Origin: an uncultured Eubacteriales bacterium
Lineage (GTDB): Bacteria; Bacillota; Clostridia; Oscillospirales; Oscillospiraceae
NCBI GenBank assembly: GCA_900544975.1
Contig: UQXI01000052.1
Location: 1-12,276, forward strand
DNA: 12,276 nt
Direction: 5' to 3'
In this document: in pieces, positions 12,229 to 12,276 of the stretch
Layout: every line of letters begins with the position of its first letter
Position numbering within the stretch: the stretch's first letter is position 1
Position numbers and translations under genes: made by a program
The notes under the pieces: model-generated
Told to the model about the DNA's origin: nothing
Databases searched by the model: none
Seen by the model: the letters and a program-made list of their open reading frames with translations, nothing else

Positions 12229-12276
12229 ATGGCACTGTATGCGATGGGTGACCTGCACCTGTCCCTGGGAGTGGCC
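12229..12276 (+). CDS. Metallophosphoesterase, first 16 codons only
   Basis: ATG directly after the previous stop codon, with GGGAGG (12215-12220) eight bases upstream. The visible peptide is MALYAMGDLHLSLGVA. GDLHLS is the first metal-binding motif (D-x-H) of calcineurin-like phosphoesterases, found at the same place near the N-terminus in that family. The rest lies beyond the window, so the substrate is unknown. Confidence 0.7.
   Translation, partial: MALYAMGDLHLSLGVA

Overview
The window is one end of an assembled contig from a GC-rich, low-GC-Gram-positive lineage bacterium. The gene order rplS-lepB-rbgA(ylqF)-rnhB-yraN is a Firmicutes chromosomal block. Gene content and codon style suggest a gut Oscillospiraceae-type clostridium (Flavonifractor/Intestinimonas-like); that genus-level guess is inference only. 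Bases 1-52 are not biological: they match the Illumina P5/TruSeq read-1 adapter, so the contig really begins at base 53, inside an AraC-type regulator gene on the minus strand.

Left part (53-865): a 3'-truncated AraC-family regulator gene reads leftwards from its own promoter. A hairpin-rich intergenic stretch separates it from a rightward promoter.

Centre (about 680-7066): a compact cassette for a ribosomally made, post-translationally modified peptide (RiPP). In order it has a large regulator with two XRE-type helix-turn-helix domains and helical-repeat regions; a 366-base, A/T-richer intergenic stretch with several dyads; a 34-residue precursor peptide ending in MSCTLGWCGA; a hairpin; a one-chain ABC exporter without a leader peptidase domain; and a radical SAM/SPASM maturase with an N-terminal JAMM/MPN-like domain. 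The regulator probably controls the operon, the radical SAM enzyme modifies the Cys/Trp core, and the transporter exports it. Leader removal is unassigned, and the fused JAMM-like domain is the only protease candidate visible. The cassette lies between two near-identical 33-base direct repeats (679-711 and 7034-7066).

Right part (7098-12276): housekeeping genes. rplS (L19) has a strong promoter and its own terminator. lepB (signal peptidase I) has a second promoter. A tightly packed, mostly overlapping series follows: rbgA, rnhB, yraN, an M19 dipeptidase, a shortened threonine-synthase-like protein that has lost the PLP lysine, and the first codons of a metallophosphoesterase cut by the window edge. 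The strongest candidates for something undescribed are the JAMM-radical SAM RiPP cassette and the threonine-synthase-like pseudoenzyme.
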